NCBI RefSeq assembly: GCF_900105835.1
Contig: NZ_LT629783.1
Span: forward strand, 2,046,001 to 2,110,000
Length of the DNA stretch: 64,000 nt
Origin: Pseudomonas fragi
GTDB taxonomy: Bacteria; Pseudomonadota; Gammaproteobacteria; Pseudomonadales; Pseudomonadaceae
Direction: 5' to 3'
Shown: positions 46,244 through 55,179 of the stretch, piece by piece
Layout: the number at the start of each line of letters is the position of its first letter
How positions within the stretch are numbered: the first letter of the stretch is position 1
Program-made: the position numbers and the translations under genes
Notes under the pieces: generated by a model
Told to the model about the DNA's origin: nothing
Databases searched by the model: none
What the model saw: the letters and a program-made list of their open reading frames with translations, nothing else

Positions 46244-47953
46244 TCATCGCGGTTCGATATGGGCAATCATCAACTGTACGGTTTCGTTGCCGCGAAACTC
46301 GTTGAGGTCGAGTTTGTAGGCCAGTTCAACCCAGCGAATGGTCGGGTTCGGCCACACTTCGCGGTCGATCCCGAAAGCAATGCCATCGAGTTTGACGCTG
46401 CCACATTCGGTCTTGAGCACCACTTTCAAATGCCGCTCGCCCACGATGCGCTGCTCCACCAGCTGGAACACCCCGTGAAACAACGGCTCGGGAAAGTGCT
46501 GGCCCCAAGGCCCGGCATTGCGCAGGGCCCGCGCCAGCTCCAGATGAAACTCTTCAACCGCCAGGCTGCCATCCGACAGCATGCGCCCGGTCAGGTCTTC
46601 TTCACGCAATTGACGTCGCACTTCGGCATCAAAAGCCTCACAGAACAGCGGAAAGTTGGCCTCGGGCAACGTCAGGCCAGCCGCCATCGCATGGCCACCG
46701 TATTTGCTGATCAAGTCCGGATGTTGTGCCGCCACCACACTCAGCGCATCACGAATATGAAAGCCCGGCACCGAGCGCCCGGAGCCCTTGAGCATGCCAT
46801 CACCGGCATCGGCAAAGGCAAAAGTCGGGCGGAAGTAACGTTCCTTGAGCCGCGAAGCCAGAATTCCGATCACCCCCTGGTGCCACTCGGGATCGAACAG
46901 GCACAGGCCAAACGGCATGCTGTCGATCGTCAGGTCCTTGAGCTGGGCCAGCGCTTCACGTTGCATGCCCTGCTCGATGGATTTGCGGTCCTGGTTCATC
47001 TCGTCCAGTTGCGCAGCCATTTCCCGCGCCGCGTTGGCGTCATCGGTAAGCAGGCATTCGATGCCCAGGCTCATGTCGTCCAGGCGCCCGGCAGCGTTCA
47101 GGCGCGGCCCGAGGATAAAACCCAGGTCGGTGGAGGTGATTTTCGAGTGGTCACGCTTGGCCACCTCCAGAATTGCCTTGAGCCCCGGCCGCGCACGCCC
47201 GGCACGAATGCGCTCAAGCCCTTGATGAACGAGGATGCGGTTGTTGGCATCCAGCGGCACCACGTCCGCCACGCTGCCCAGGGCCACCAGGTCCAGCAGC
47301 TCGGCGATATTTGGCGCCTTGCTGTTCTGGTACCAGCCCAGGCTGTTCAAGCGCGCCCGCAAGGCGATCAGCACATAGAAAATCACCCCGACCCCCGCCA
47401 GCGCCTTGCTCGGGAACTCGCAGCCGGGCTGGTTGGGGTTGACGATGGCATCTGCGGCCGGCAACTCGCTGCCCGGCAAGTGGTGGTCGGTAACCAGCAC
47501 GCTCAGACCGGCCTTTTTGGCCGCGGCCACGCCTTCGATACTGGAAATTCCGTTATCGACCGTGATCAACAGCTGCGGCGTGCGGGTCAGCGCGACTTCG
47601 ACGATTTCCGGGGTCAGGCCGTAGCCATATTCGAAGCGGTTAGGTACCAGGTAATCGACATGGGCCGCCCCCAGCAGGCGCAGCCCCAGCATGCCCACGG
47701 CGCTGGCCGTGGCGCCGTCGGCGTCAAAGTCGCCGACGATCAGGATGCGCTGGCGCTGCTCAAGCGCGACCACCAGCAAGTCCACTGCAGCATCGATGCC
47801 CTTGAGCTGCTGATACGGAATCAGCCGCGCCAGGCTCTTGTCCAGTTCAGCTTGGGACTGCACACCGCGTGCGGCGTACAGGCGGGTCAGCAGGGTTGGC
47901 ATTTCGCCCAGAAAAGGCAGGGTTTCAGGCAATGGACGAGGTTCGATGCGCAT
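46244..47953 (-). CDS. recJ: Single-stranded-DNA-specific exonuclease RecJ
   Basis: The 569-residue protein degrades single-stranded DNA 5' to 3' in recombination and mismatch repair. It shows the DHH phosphoesterase motifs LIVGDFDADGATASA (motif I) and LLITVDNGISSIEGVAAAKK, then VLVTDHHLPGSELPAADAIV (motif III), LGSVADVVPLD (motif IV), and the DHHA1 domain with GILASRLKERYFRPTFAFAD and SKYGGHAMAAGLTL. The length is as expected. It lies 42 bases downstream of the yaeQ-like gene on the same strand. Confidence 0.97.
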   Translation of the reverse strand: MRIEPRPLPETLPFLGEMPTLLTRLYAARGVQSQAELDKSLARLIPYQQLKGIDAAVDLLVVALEQRQRILIVGDFDADGATASAVGMLGLRLLGAAHVDYLVPNRFEYGYGLTPEIVEVALTRTPQLLITVDNGISSIEGVAAAKKAGLSVLVTDHHLPGSELPAADAIVNPNQPGCEFPSKALAGVGVIFYVLIALRARLNSLGWYQNSKAPNIAELLDLVALGSVADVVPLDANNRILVHQGLERIRAGRARPGLKAILEVAKRDHSKITSTDLGFILGPRLNAAGRLDDMSLGIECLLTDDANAAREMAAQLDEMNQDRKSIEQGMQREALAQLKDLTIDSMPFGLCLFDPEWHQGVIGILASRLKERYFRPTFAFADAGDGMLKGSGRSVPGFHIRDALSVVAAQHPDLISKYGGHAMAAGLTLPEANFPLFCEAFDAEVRRQLREEDLTGRMLSDGSLAVEEFHLELARALRNAGPWGQHFPEPLFHGVFQLVEQRIVGERHLKVVLKTECGSVKLDGIAFGIDREVWPNPTIRWVELAYKLDLNEFRGNETVQLMIAHIEPR

Positions 47954-47995
47954 AAGCAGGTGGAGAGTCTCTGAGCGTAGAAAAAAAGTTGTAAC

Positions 47996-48538
47996 TTAGC
48001 CGCGTTCGCCTTGCAGCCACTGCAGTTGCACTTCGTGCTGGCCGCGGTCGTCAGTCACGAAAATCGTGCCTTCGCTGATCATTACGTCCCACTTGATAAC
48101 CCGGGGCATGTCTTTGGCCAGGACTTCAAGAATCTCTTGTGGCACGGCAGCAATGTTGACGTTCTTCAGGTTCTTGATCGCCGGAATGACCTTGCCTTCC
48201 CACACGCGCAAGCTGCCATAGGCCAGCAGGCTGGTGCGTTCGGTACGGCGCGAGCACCACGTCAGGCGGTCGGCATCGGGCTGGCCAACTTCGATCCAGT
48301 GCAGGACACGGTCGTCCAGGCTTTTTTCCCACAGGGCTGGTTCGTCTACATCAGACAGACCACGACCAAAAGACAGCTGCTCGTTGTACCAAAAGGCGTA
48401 GGCCAGAAGGCGCACGGTCATGCGTTCTTCAGTTTCCGAAGGGTGACGGGCGATGGTCTGCTTGACGCTTTCATAGACCCCGCGATCGAGATCGGTAAGG
48501 TTGAGTTCAAACTTGTAGGTCGTGGACGGCTGTGCCAT
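47996..48538 (-). CDS. YaeQ family protein
   Basis: The 180-residue protein starts at ATG 48538 (MAQPSTTYKFELNLTDLDRG); the frame extends 16 codons further without support. YaeQ proteins have a PD-(D/E)xK nuclease-like fold; visible are the family segments SFGRGLSDVDEPALWEKSLD, LHWIEVGQPDADRL and the later EVQLQWLQ. The role is unclear, but it was studied as an RfaH-complementing protein. It precedes recJ on the same strand, with 42 bases between. Confidence 0.9.
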   Translation of the reverse strand: MAQPSTTYKFELNLTDLDRGVYESVKQTIARHPSETEERMTVRLLAYAFWYNEQLSFGRGLSDVDEPALWEKSLDDRVLHWIEVGQPDADRLTWCSRRTERTSLLAYGSLRVWEGKVIPAIKNLKNVNIAAVPQEILEVLAKDMPRVIKWDVMISEGTIFVTDDRGQHEVQLQWLQGERG

Positions 48539-48673
48539 GAACGGGCTTCTTGATACGGAGAAAGGCGGCAAGTCTAACCGATACACCGTGATTGAACGAA
48601 TCGGCCAGCTTCTTGCCAGCCGCCAGCTATGTTAAAAGGCTGTACTCGCTCGCCCCCTGGACAAGGATTCCAC

Positions 48674-49873
48674 ATGCCGCTCGCCACCAAACCCCTTTCG
48701 GGCCTTAAAGTCGTCGAATTGGGCACCCTGATCGCCGGGCCTTTTGCATCGCGGATTTGCGCCGAGTTCGGCGCCCAGGTGATCAAGGTCGAATCCCCGG
48801 ACGGCGGCGACCCGCTGCGAAAATGGCGCAAGCTGTATGAGGGCACGTCGCTGTGGTGGTTTGTCCAGGCACGCAACAAGAAATCCCTGACCCTGAACCT
48901 CAAGCACCCGGATGGCCTGGGCATCCTCAAGGCGCTGCTGGCAGACGCCGATATCCTCATCGAAAACTTTCGCCCCGGCGTACTCGAAAAGCTCGGCCTG
49001 GGCTGGGAGGTGCTGCATGCGCTGAACCCCAAACTGGTGATGGTGCGCCTGTCCGGCTTTGGCCAGACCGGGCCGATGAAAGACCAGCCGGGGTTTGGCG
49101 CGGTCGGCGAATCCATGGGCGGGCTGCGTTATATCACCGGTTTTGAGGACCGCCCGCCGGTGCGCACGGGCATTTCGATCGGCGACTCGATTGCCGCGCT
49201 GTGGGGCGTGATTGGCGCACTGATGGCCTTGCGTCATCGCGAGGTCAACGGCGGCCAGGGCCAGGTGGTAGACGTGGCGCTGTACGAGGCCATTTTTGCC
49301 ATGATGGAAAGCATGGTGCCGGAGTTCGATGTATTCGGTTTTATCCGTGAGCGTACCGGCAATATCATGCCGGGTATTACCCCCTCCTCGATCCACACCA
49401 GCCAGGACGGCAAGCATGTGCAGATCGGCGCCAACGGTGACGCCATCTTCAAGCGCTTTATGCAGATTATCGGCCGTGACGACCTGGCCAATGACCCGGC
49501 GCTGGCGAGCAACGATGGCCGCGACGCGCGACGCGACGAGCTGTATGGCGTGATTGACCGCTGGGTCGGTTCACTGCCGCTGGCAACGGTGCTTGAACAA
49601 CTGGCTGCGGCACAGGTGCCGGCCAGCCGTATTTTTTCGGCAGAAGATATGTTCAGCGACCCGCAATTTCTGGCCCGAGAGATGTTTCTGCAGGCCAAAC
49701 TGCCGGACGGCAAGGACTTCAAGATGCCGGGTATCGTGCCCAGGCTGTCCGATACCCCGGGCTCGGCGGATTGGGTCGGCCCGCAGCTGGGCGAGCACAA
49801 TCACGAGGTATTGAGCGGCCTGGGTTACGACGCCGCGGCAATTGCCAGCCTCAAGCAGTCAGGCGCCATCTAG
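48674..49873 (+). CDS. CaiB/BaiF family (class III) CoA-transferase
   Basis: The 399-residue protein starts at ATG 48674 (MPLATKPLSGLKVVELGTLI) with AAGGA upstream; an earlier ATG at 48629 adds 15 unlikely residues. Typical features are GLKVVELGTLIAGPFASRIC, ADILIENFRPGVLEKLGLGW, and VMVRLSGFGQTGP. The aspartate nucleophile region is GFGAVGESMGGLRYITGFED. Such enzymes move CoA between carboxylic acids; the acid here is not known. It stands apart from recJ, divergent from the yaeQ-like gene. Confidence 0.93.
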   Translation: MPLATKPLSGLKVVELGTLIAGPFASRICAEFGAQVIKVESPDGGDPLRKWRKLYEGTSLWWFVQARNKKSLTLNLKHPDGLGILKALLADADILIENFRPGVLEKLGLGWEVLHALNPKLVMVRLSGFGQTGPMKDQPGFGAVGESMGGLRYITGFEDRPPVRTGISIGDSIAALWGVIGALMALRHREVNGGQGQVVDVALYEAIFAMMESMVPEFDVFGFIRERTGNIMPGITPSSIHTSQDGKHVQIGANGDAIFKRFMQIIGRDDLANDPALASNDGRDARRDELYGVIDRWVGSLPLATVLEQLAAAQVPASRIFSAEDMFSDPQFLAREMFLQAKLPDGKDFKMPGIVPRLSDTPGSADWVGPQLGEHNHEVLSGLGYDAAAIASLKQSGAI

Positions 49874-49916
49874 GCGTGCTGGCCATTTTTGCTGGCAAGC
49901 GAAGGAGATCAGCACG

Positions 49917-50729
49917 ATGACTTGTCCCTCGACGCGGCGAAGCCTTTGGGCTGGCCTGATCGCCTCGCTGATGCTGGGTTGGGTTCCTGCAAGCCAGGCG
50001 GCGCCAACGCTGATCTGGCTGCTGCGCGACCTGCCGCCCTTGACCGTGTTTCATGGCCCGCAAAAGGGTCAGGGGGTGATCGACAAAATGATGCCCGACC
50101 TGATCGCCAACATGCCGCAGTACCAGCACATTGTGATGCAGGTAAACCGCGCACGGGCCCTGCAGATGCTTGAAGAGCAATCGCTGGCCTGCGACCCGGC
50201 ATTGGTCTGGAACCCGGCTCGCGCCCTATCGATTGTCTATTCCGACCCCGTTACCGAGCTGCACAGCAATGGCATGGCGATTCTGCGTGAGGACCGGCAA
50301 CGGCTGCAGCCCTTTATTCATGACGACAAGGTCGACCTGCAAGGCCTGCTCAAGGCACAAACCCTCAAGCTTGGGGTCATTGCCAAACGCAGTTACGGGG
50401 TATGGATTGATAACCAGCTGGCGCGAGGCCCGGCGAGCCAGATTGTCATGCATTACGGCAGCGATCCGCTGGCCAGCCTGTTGCAGATGCAGCAAGCCGG
50501 CCGCATGCCGGCACTGCTGGGCTATTGGCCGGAAATCCAGGCCAAGGCCAGCCAGCAAGGCTTGTCGCCCGACGCGCTGATGTTTTACCCGATCCAGGGC
50601 GCGCCCGAGTTTCAGCCCATCTACGTTGGCTGCACGGACACGCCTGAAGGCCGCGAGGTGATCAGCCACGTCAATTCGATTCTGCTCAAACTGGGCCCAG
50701 CGCCCCCGTCCAGCCTGGATGTGCATTGA
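49917..50729 (+). CDS. TIGR02285-type periplasmic binding-like protein
   Basis: The 270-residue protein starts at ATG 49917 with GAAGGAG about nine bases upstream. A signal peptide ends about ASQAAP near residue 30. The mature domain resembles substrate-binding proteins (LIWLLRDLPPLTVFHGPQKG, then VIDKMMPDLI) of the TIGR02285 conserved group. No ABC transporter genes are adjacent. It follows the CoA-transferase gene by 43 bases and is next to a BvgS-like sensor with similar periplasmic domains. Ligand unknown. Confidence 0.83.
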   Translation: MTCPSTRRSLWAGLIASLMLGWVPASQAAPTLIWLLRDLPPLTVFHGPQKGQGVIDKMMPDLIANMPQYQHIVMQVNRARALQMLEEQSLACDPALVWNPARALSIVYSDPVTELHSNGMAILREDRQRLQPFIHDDKVDLQGLLKAQTLKLGVIAKRSYGVWIDNQLARGPASQIVMHYGSDPLASLLQMQQAGRMPALLGYWPEIQAKASQQGLSPDALMFYPIQGAPEFQPIYVGCTDTPEGREVISHVNSILLKLGPAPPSSLDVH

Positions 50730-50743
50730 CAAAAAAAAGCCAT

Positions 50744-50778
50744 AAAAAAACCCCGAACAGTGGGGAGGCTGCCCGGGG
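50744..50778 (-). terminator. Strong Rho-independent terminator
   Basis: On the minus strand CCCCGGGCAG-CCTCCCCA-CTGTTCGGGG, a 10-pair stem with two G-U pairs, is followed by TTTTTTTATGG. Confidence 0.93.
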
Positions 50779-50847
50779 TCTAACAAGGTCATGATGACCT
50801 GCTCAACAGGCTACAAGCATCGGAGCAATAAACTTGCCCCTGTTGAT
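50744..50847 (-). ncRNA. Candidate small RNA, about 104 nt
   Basis: On the minus strand, a promoter-like GAACTT-N17-TCAGA at 50881-50854 precedes a structured stretch that ends at a strong terminator. Internal hairpins are CCTGTTGAGCAGG and AGGTCA-TCA-TGACCT. The start near 50847 is estimated from the -10 element. The transcript does not overlap the receiver gene, whose stop is at 50896. It could instead be the 3' end of that mRNA. The loop CCUCCCCA of the terminator is C-rich, as seen in some Hfq-linked sRNAs. I did not assign a family; RgsA/P16 and ErsA-like RNAs are comparisons to make. Confidence 0.5.
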
Positions 50848-50853
50848 AGTAAA

Positions 50854-50881
50854 TCTGACATGCCTAGGCTGGCGGAAGTTC
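50854..50881 (-). promoter_or_regulatory. AlgU (sigma-22)-like promoter of the candidate small RNA
   Basis: GAACTT, 17 bases, then TCAGA. The AlgU/RpoE consensus is GAACTT with 16-17 spacing and TCTGA, so one base differs. The pattern is a sequence match only; activity is inferred. Confidence 0.45.
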
Positions 50882-50895
50882 CCCCGTGCGGGCAA

Positions 50896-51315
50896 TTAAT
50901 TTGTGCCGCTCTCCCCTGTACACCGGTGTGACTGTCGATAAAGATCCAGCAACTGCCCCAACCCGGCCACTGTCACCGGTTTGGGCAGGCACCCCAGCAC
51001 CTCAAGCCCGTGCCGACGGGCCATGCGGGCCGCCATTTCGATCACATGGGGCGCAGCCGCACTCGAGATGATCAACGCCGTGGCATCACGCTTGAGCGCC
51101 AGCTCGCGGATAAGCTGCAGCCCTGAAGGCCCCTCCATGTACAGATCGCAAATAGCCACATCAATAGCCCCGCGATTGAGCAGCGAATGGCGGGCAGAAT
51201 CCACGCTTTCGGCGGTCAACACGTCAAAAATACGGAATGCATTCAACATTTGATGCAACACCATCAATTGAAATGGGTTGTCTTCAAGAATCAATACTTT
51301 CAACGGTCGCATCAT
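50896..51315 (-). CDS. Stand-alone receiver-domain protein (RocR-like receiver)
   Basis: The 139-residue protein is a single receiver domain with no output domain. Phosphorylation Asp lies in AICDLYMEGPSGLQLI near residue 57; acidic residues are in VLILEDNPFQ; the switch Ser is in LIISSAAAP, and the conserved Lys is in LGCLPKPVTV. Its sequence resembles the receiver of the EAL protein RocR, but no EAL region follows. It lies about 100 bases downstream of the sensor gene and probably belongs to its operon. Confidence 0.85.
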   Translation of the reverse strand: MMRPLKVLILEDNPFQLMVLHQMLNAFRIFDVLTAESVDSARHSLLNRGAIDVAICDLYMEGPSGLQLIRELALKRDATALIISSAAAPHVIEMAARMARRHGLEVLGCLPKPVTVAGLGQLLDLYRQSHRCTGESGTN

Positions 51316-51416
51316 GGGCCTTCAGGGCATAAACCTGATGTTACAGAGGTGGTAAACCTTAGTAGGCTCAACAGCCGCATAACATAGGACAATTCCGCAA
51401 TTGGCGTGGGAATGCG

Positions 51417-53543
51417 CTACAAGCGATTTTCACCGCCTAAAATGCCCCGTGACTCCCATTTCCTGGCTTCTGACTTGTCAAACCAGCCCCCTACCAGCCC
51501 CTCCATACGGCCGGTTTCCGAGTAGAACGGCGCGGCCCACTGATAGATTTCCATCCCGCCGGTTTTAAACTCCACCCAACGCTTTTGGTAGCACGGTTTA
51601 CGGCTTTGAATCATGTTCAAGATTTCGCGCTGAAATTTTTCGGCCAGCTCCTGGGAAAACAAATCCACTTCTGTCACCTTCAACCCGCAAATTTGCCCCA
51701 GGCGGACCGACAAGCGTTCCTCATAGCTTTGATTACAGGTAATCAACTGGCCCTCCAGGCCAACCACAAAAATCGGGCTGGGGATGCCATCCAGAAAGCG
51801 GTGGCTGAGCTTCAATTGTTCTATGAGGCTCAGCTCGTACTCGCGCCCGGCCCCCAGTTGCCTGCGCAAAAAACCGTTGTAGAAAAGTGACATAAGCCCG
51901 ACCGAGCACAAGCCCGCAATCGCCCACCACAGCCCCGGCGAGTGGTACAGGCCACCCTCGATAATCAGCGGCTGGCCAGCCCCACCCAGCCATGTGGTGC
52001 GCAGCGCGCGGATATCGGCCACTGGGATGGCCTCCAGGGCCTTGTTCATGATGCTGAACAGCTCCGGGTAGCGGGCTGGTACCGAAAAAGTGGCGGCCGC
52101 CCATTGCCCTTCAACACTGCGCCCGACTTTCAACCGCCCCGGCGGATACAGATAGGCCTGCGTTTCGGTCTGGATCGTCGCATCCGCATCGCCATTGGCC
52201 ACCGCGTGACGGGCCTGGGCATAGGTCTCAACCAGACGCAGGGTGACTGCGGGGTATTCACGCCGAATGTAGTCTTCAAGGGCATGCCTGGCCGGCAGCA
52301 CCAGGACCTTGCCGGCAAGCTGGCTCAGCGAGCCCAGCCGGGAATCATTGACGCGCACTACAAACACCCAGGGTGCCCCGCCGTATGAGTGGGTGAAGTT
52401 CAGGAAGGCCTTGCGCTCACGGCTTCTGGAGAGGCTTGAGTTCATTTGCGCCTCGCCGCTTTTGAGCATGTCGAGGATTTGCACGGTTGAAAACGCCTCT
52501 TTATGAACAAATTGCAGGCCGGTCATGCGAGAAATGCGCGCCAGAATGTCAATGCTCAGGCCCGCCCAGCGGCCGTCGCCGGTCCTGAAGCCGTAAAGGG
52601 GAAACTGCTGGGTGGCCAGGGTCACAACCGGATTGCGCTGGATCCACTCCCGTTCGGTGGGCAGCAGATCGATGCGCTGCTGCGCAATGCTGCCTTCCAG
52701 CCCGCTGGTCCAGCGCGAAAGCACCATGCGCGTTGCACGCTCATCGAGGCTTTCAAGTGCGCGATCGATCAGTGACGCCAGCCTGGAGCTGGAATGACGC
52801 GTGGCAAAAGCAAAGCCGAATGCGGGCAAGGCACTGTCACCGACAATGCGCAGCCCCGAGTGCGGACGAAAGCTTTTGAATGACTGCACGATCAGTTCAT
52901 TGCCGATAAAGGCATCGATATCGCCCTCGGTCAGCGCGTCCATTGCATTGTGCAGATCGGCAATGATGACGATCTCACTGCTCGGGTAAAACGCCTGGGC
53001 TGTATGAAAATCGACGTATCCGGCCATAAAGCCGATTTTTTTGCCGACCCAGTTGCCGACCGGCCCTTCATCATCGGTACGGCAAACCACAACCAGGCGG
53101 TCGGCCATGTACTCCTGGGACAGAACAACGCCTTCGATACCACGCTCGAATCCGCTGGCGCTGGTCAGGATATCGACTTCGCCGGCCAGTAGCCGGGCAA
53201 CCGCCTGCTCCCGCGTCCTGTAGCCCAGGACCTCAACGGGCACCCCCAGCTTGTCGCGCAGGATGCTCAAGTAATCGGCACTCAGGCCTTGGTAGTTGTT
53301 GCGGTCGGTGATGATGTCGACAGGTTCGTAATCAACGGTGGCGATACCGATCCGCAAGGTGCCCTGGCTGGCCAGCCATTGCCGGTCGGCGGCGTCCAGC
53401 TGCATTGGCACGGGCTCGACAGCGCTGCTCGAAAGCCTGAAGGGTATGCCCGGTTCGCCGATGACCGGCTGGGCAAGACTGAACATGCCCATAGCCAGCA
53501 CTATGCGCATCCATGTTTGAAATGCCTGGTGAATACATGACAT
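51417..53543 (-). CDS. BvgS-like sensor without kinase domain
   Basis: The 708-residue protein (ATG 53543, AAGGA upstream; the frame extends 21 codons further) has a signal peptide, two tandem periplasmic binding-type domains (about residues 55-290, with LRIGIATVDYEPVD, and 310-545, with VTLATQQFPLYGFRTGDGRW), a transmembrane helix (GLWWAIAGLCSVGLMSLFY) and a PAS domain (FLDGIPSPIFVVGLEGQLIT). In BvgS/EvgS and RocS relatives a histidine kinase follows, but here the frame ends at GGWFDKSEARKWESR and a few more residues. No kinase residue pattern appears downstream. It might signal through a partner kinase or be a decayed gene. Confidence 0.85.
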   Translation of the reverse strand: MSCIHQAFQTWMRIVLAMGMFSLAQPVIGEPGIPFRLSSSAVEPVPMQLDAADRQWLASQGTLRIGIATVDYEPVDIITDRNNYQGLSADYLSILRDKLGVPVEVLGYRTREQAVARLLAGEVDILTSASGFERGIEGVVLSQEYMADRLVVVCRTDDEGPVGNWVGKKIGFMAGYVDFHTAQAFYPSSEIVIIADLHNAMDALTEGDIDAFIGNELIVQSFKSFRPHSGLRIVGDSALPAFGFAFATRHSSSRLASLIDRALESLDERATRMVLSRWTSGLEGSIAQQRIDLLPTEREWIQRNPVVTLATQQFPLYGFRTGDGRWAGLSIDILARISRMTGLQFVHKEAFSTVQILDMLKSGEAQMNSSLSRSRERKAFLNFTHSYGGAPWVFVVRVNDSRLGSLSQLAGKVLVLPARHALEDYIRREYPAVTLRLVETYAQARHAVANGDADATIQTETQAYLYPPGRLKVGRSVEGQWAAATFSVPARYPELFSIMNKALEAIPVADIRALRTTWLGGAGQPLIIEGGLYHSPGLWWAIAGLCSVGLMSLFYNGFLRRQLGAGREYELSLIEQLKLSHRFLDGIPSPIFVVGLEGQLITCNQSYEERLSVRLGQICGLKVTEVDLFSQELAEKFQREILNMIQSRKPCYQKRWVEFKTGGMEIYQWAAPFYSETGRMEGLVGGWFDKSEARKWESRGILGGENRL

Positions 53544-53611
53544 GACAGCATCCTTGACCGGGTATTCGCCAGCATACGAGGGGCGAAAACCAGGCGAGTT
53601 TGCCATGCACC

Positions 53612-53641
53612 AATAAAAAAGCCCGTCAGATGACGGGCTTC
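53612..53641 (-). terminator. Rho-independent terminator of thrC
   Basis: On the minus strand AAGCCCGTCA-TC-TGACGGGCTT is followed by TTTTATTG, 22 bases after the thrC stop. Confidence 0.92.
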
Positions 53642-53663
53642 AAAACGCGTAAGACAAATGCCT

Positions 53664-55073
53664 TCAGAGCGGCTTGCCACGGTTGCCATGCTGGCTGACA
53701 AAGGCTTGTACAGCCTTGAGGTCATTGGCCAACACGGTGTAGCGCTCTTCTCGCTCAAACAAGTCAGAAAGGTGTGACGGCAGCTCCAGCGCTTTACCTA
53801 CGCCAGCTTTTTCAACCGCATCCGGGAACTTCACCGGGTGCGCCGTGCCCAGGATCACCATCGGAATATCCAGGCTGCGACGGCATTCACGCGCTGCATG
53901 CACACCGATGGCCGTGTGCGGATCGAGGACTTCGCCGGTTTCAGCAAACACCTGAGCGATGGTTTCGCAGGTTTGTTCGTCATCCACTGCCAGCGAGTCA
54001 AACAGACGGCGTGCTTCGGTCCAGCGGTCTTCTTCAACGCTGAAGTTGCCGGTTTGCTTGAAGGCATCCATCAGGCCCGCAACAGCGGCGCCATTGCGAC
54101 CGTGCAGGTCGAACAGCAGGCGTTCAAAGTTGGACGACACCATGATGTCCATCGACGGCGACAGGGTCGCGTGCAGGGTGTCCTTGGCATACTGGTTGCC
54201 GCTCATGAAGCGGTGCAGGATGTCATTGCGGTTGGTGGCCACGATCAGTTGATTGATCGGCAGGCCCATGTTGCGCGCCAGGTAACCGGCGAAGATATCG
54301 CCGAAGTTGCCGGTAGGCACCGAGAACGACACGGAACGGTGCGGCCCGCCCAGTTGCAGGGAGGCGTGGAAGTAGTAAACGATCTGAGCCATGATCCGCG
54401 CCCAGTTGATCGAGTTCACGGCCACCAGGCGGGTGCCCTTGAGGAAACCCTGGTCAGCGAAGCTGGCCTTGACCATTTCCTGGCAGTCATCGAAGTTGCC
54501 TTCGATGGCGATGTTATGGATGTTGTCACCGAACAGCGTGGTCATCTGCCGACGCTGTACTTCCGACACCCGGTTGTTGGGGTGCAGGATGAAAATATCG
54601 ACGTTTTCGCAGTGCTTGCAACCTTCGATCGCCGCCGAACCAGTATCCCCGGAGGTGGCGCCGACGATCACTACACGCTCGCCGCGTTTTGCCAGTACAT
54701 AGTCGAGCAAGCGGCCGAGCAGTTGCAGGGCAAAGTCCTTGAACGCCAGGGTCGGGCCGTGGAACAGCTCCAGCACCCACTCGTTGCCGTTGAGCTGACG
54801 CAGCGGCGCTACAGCGGCGTGGGAAAACGCGCCGTAGGTTTCTTCGAGAATCTTTTTGAAGTCGGCATCCGGAATGCTGCCGGTCACGAACGGACGCATC
54901 ACCCGGAAGGCCAGCTCGTGGTAAGGCAAACCGGCCCAGGAAGCGATTTCTTCCTGGGTAAAGCGCGGCAGGTTTTCCGGCACATACAAACCGCCATCAC
55001 TGGCCAGACCGGCCAGCAACACATCTTCAAAATTCAGGGCCGGTGCCTGGCCACGGGTACTGATATAGCGCAT
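53664..55073 (-). CDS. thrC: Threonine synthase
   Basis: The 469-residue PLP enzyme converts O-phosphohomoserine to threonine. The PLP lysine lies in FHGPTLAFKDFALQLLGRLL near residue 110, and the phosphate/glycine loop is GATSGDTGSAAIEG. The start MRYISTRGQAPALNFEDVLL is typical of the long type of ThrC. hom lies 106 bases upstream on the same strand (with an inverted repeat in between), so hom-thrC is likely one operon. Confidence 0.98.
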   Translation of the reverse strand: MRYISTRGQAPALNFEDVLLAGLASDGGLYVPENLPRFTQEEIASWAGLPYHELAFRVMRPFVTGSIPDADFKKILEETYGAFSHAAVAPLRQLNGNEWVLELFHGPTLAFKDFALQLLGRLLDYVLAKRGERVVIVGATSGDTGSAAIEGCKHCENVDIFILHPNNRVSEVQRRQMTTLFGDNIHNIAIEGNFDDCQEMVKASFADQGFLKGTRLVAVNSINWARIMAQIVYYFHASLQLGGPHRSVSFSVPTGNFGDIFAGYLARNMGLPINQLIVATNRNDILHRFMSGNQYAKDTLHATLSPSMDIMVSSNFERLLFDLHGRNGAAVAGLMDAFKQTGNFSVEEDRWTEARRLFDSLAVDDEQTCETIAQVFAETGEVLDPHTAIGVHAARECRRSLDIPMVILGTAHPVKFPDAVEKAGVGKALELPSHLSDLFEREERYTVLANDLKAVQAFVSQHGNRGKPL

Positions 55074-55093
55074 GGGTTCAAACCTTCGGTTCG

Positions 55094-55174
55094 AGCGGCA
55101 AGCGGTTTAGCTACAGCGGCAAGAAAAATGCAATCTGGCTCTTGCTTGCCGCTTGTAGCTTGTAGCTTGCAGCT
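55094..55174. repeat. Imperfect inverted repeat between hom and thrC
   Basis: The left arm of 30 bases at 55094 begins AGCGGCAAGCGGTTTAGCTA and the right arm at 55145-55174 begins CTTGCCGCTTGTAGCTTGTA, which inverts it imperfectly. It is a third or fourth repeat type in the window, likely of the AGCTGCAAGCTACAAG kind seen in pseudomonads. It could form a stem within the hom-thrC mRNA. Confidence 0.7.
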
Positions 55175-55179
55175 CTTGA

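Noticed and set aside
46133..47974. Plus-strand frame of 613 codons antisense to recJ
   Set aside because: A mirror of recJ codon bias; it starts inside a REP pair and has no protein-like features.
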